A stretch of DNA of 5,420 nt from assembly GCA_026785745.1 (NCBI GenBank), contig JAJAZO010000339.1:1-5420 (forward strand). The letters run 5' to 3'. The DNA comes from Chitinophagaceae bacterium. GTDB taxonomy: Bacteria; Bacteroidota; Bacteroidia; Chitinophagales; Chitinophagaceae. The notes under the pieces were generated by a model that was not told the DNA's origin, did no database searches, and saw nothing but the letters and a program-made list of their open reading frames with translations. Numbering within the stretch: position 1 is the first letter of the stretch; each line of letters starts with the position of its first letter. Position numbers and translations under genes: made by a program. This document shows, in pieces, positions 5,038-5,420 of this stretch.

Positions 5038-5420
5038 ATGAACCTTAAATCAGGCTACCCCTTTTCGTTGATAAAAAATGGATTGGTATTTAATTATCCC
5101 AAGCTCATAAAAAATATCAAAACGGATGTGGTTATTATGGGTGGTGGCATTTCCGGAGCATTAACAGCACACCACCTTTTAGAAAAAAACATTCCCTGTG
5201 TGATAGTTGATGCAAGAAGTATTGGACTGGGTAGCACCTGTGCCAGTACTTCGCTGCTTCAATATGAAATTGATACCCCTTTGCATAAATTATCAACGAT
5301 GGTTGGGGAAAAAAATGCAGCAAGATCGTATTGGCTTTGTAAGGAAGCCATAGACAAATTAGTGAGACTGGCCAATAAAATTGGGTTTGCCGATATTCAA
5401 AAAAAGAAAAGCCTTTATTA
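5038..5420 (+). CDS. FAD-dependent oxidoreductase, DAO family (N-terminal part, runs off window)
   Basis: The first 127 codons of a gene that continues past the window edge are visible. After about 28 residues of leader (SGYPFSLIKNGLVFNYPKL, then the start of the first strand) comes a Rossmann dinucleotide fold. VVIMGGGISG (31-40) provides GxGxxG at G35, G37 and G40, and VIVDAR (55-60) provides the acidic residue D58 that normally binds the adenosine ribose. GLGSTCASTSLLQYE (63-77) is the FAD-contact segment typical of this DAO (PF01266) group. The substrate is unknown; relatives oxidise amines or amino acids, and some carry a C-terminal Rieske domain, which cannot be judged here. The ATG at 5038 lies 6 bp after the dps stop, so the two are likely cotranscribed. 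The leader before the GxGxxG motif appears to be part of the normal protein and not a signal peptide. Confidence 0.88.
   Translation, partial: MNLKSGYPFSLIKNGLVFNYPKLIKNIKTDVVIMGGGISGALTAHHLLEKNIPCVIVDARSIGLGSTCASTSLLQYEIDTPLHKLSTMVGEKNAARSYWLCKEAIDKLVRLANKIGFADIQKKKSLY

Noticed and set aside
5135..5323. Minus-strand 62-codon ORF within the FAD oxidoreductase
   Set aside because: The plus strand here encodes an unmistakable Rossmann FAD-binding region; the opposite frame has no recognisable features.

Overview
The window reads as chromosomal DNA from a member of the Bacteroidota, most like a Chitinophagaceae-type organism. The reasons are the protein families and their arrangement (SCO followed by DUF420; an AI-2E-family permease; a cluster of small stress-associated membrane proteins; a Dps with its ferroxidase residues), the moderately AT-rich composition, and the almost complete lack of Shine-Dalgarno sequences ahead of the genes. 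The taxonomic call is inference; no rRNA or other marker is present.

Left part (1-1665, + strand): the lysine/glutamate-rich C-terminal end of a gene, possibly a cytochrome c oxidase subunit, is followed by a strong intrinsic terminator and a GC-rich REP-like palindrome. Then come an SCO-family copper chaperone and a DUF420 membrane protein, separated by 6 bp. Both are heme-copper oxidase assembly factors, so this is probably the tail end of a cytochrome oxidase locus. The DUF420 protein carries a loop that matches the EF-hand calcium-binding pattern, and the SCO protein has a second, C-terminal membrane anchor.

Middle part (1675-4334, - strand): an AI-2E-family permease converges on DUF420 with only 9 bp between stop codons. 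Upstream of it, beyond a clear minus-strand terminator, lies a five-gene cluster read in the order DUF1328, DUF5670/lmo0937-like, YtxH, holin-X-like (DUF1469), and a 121-residue protein of unknown function whose start overlaps the preceding stop codon (TAATG). The 57-residue DUF1328 gene is easily missed because of its length. The cluster looks like a general or envelope stress module, not a phage remnant.

Right part (4335-5420): a 223-bp divergent intergenic region holds an 8-bp inverted repeat. It is followed by dps (+ strand) and, 6 bp later, the start of an FAD-dependent oxidoreductase that runs off the window. The divergent layout suggests that DNA/iron protection and the membrane stress cluster are controlled together. 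No RNA genes, CRISPR arrays, insertion sequences or prophage genes were seen.
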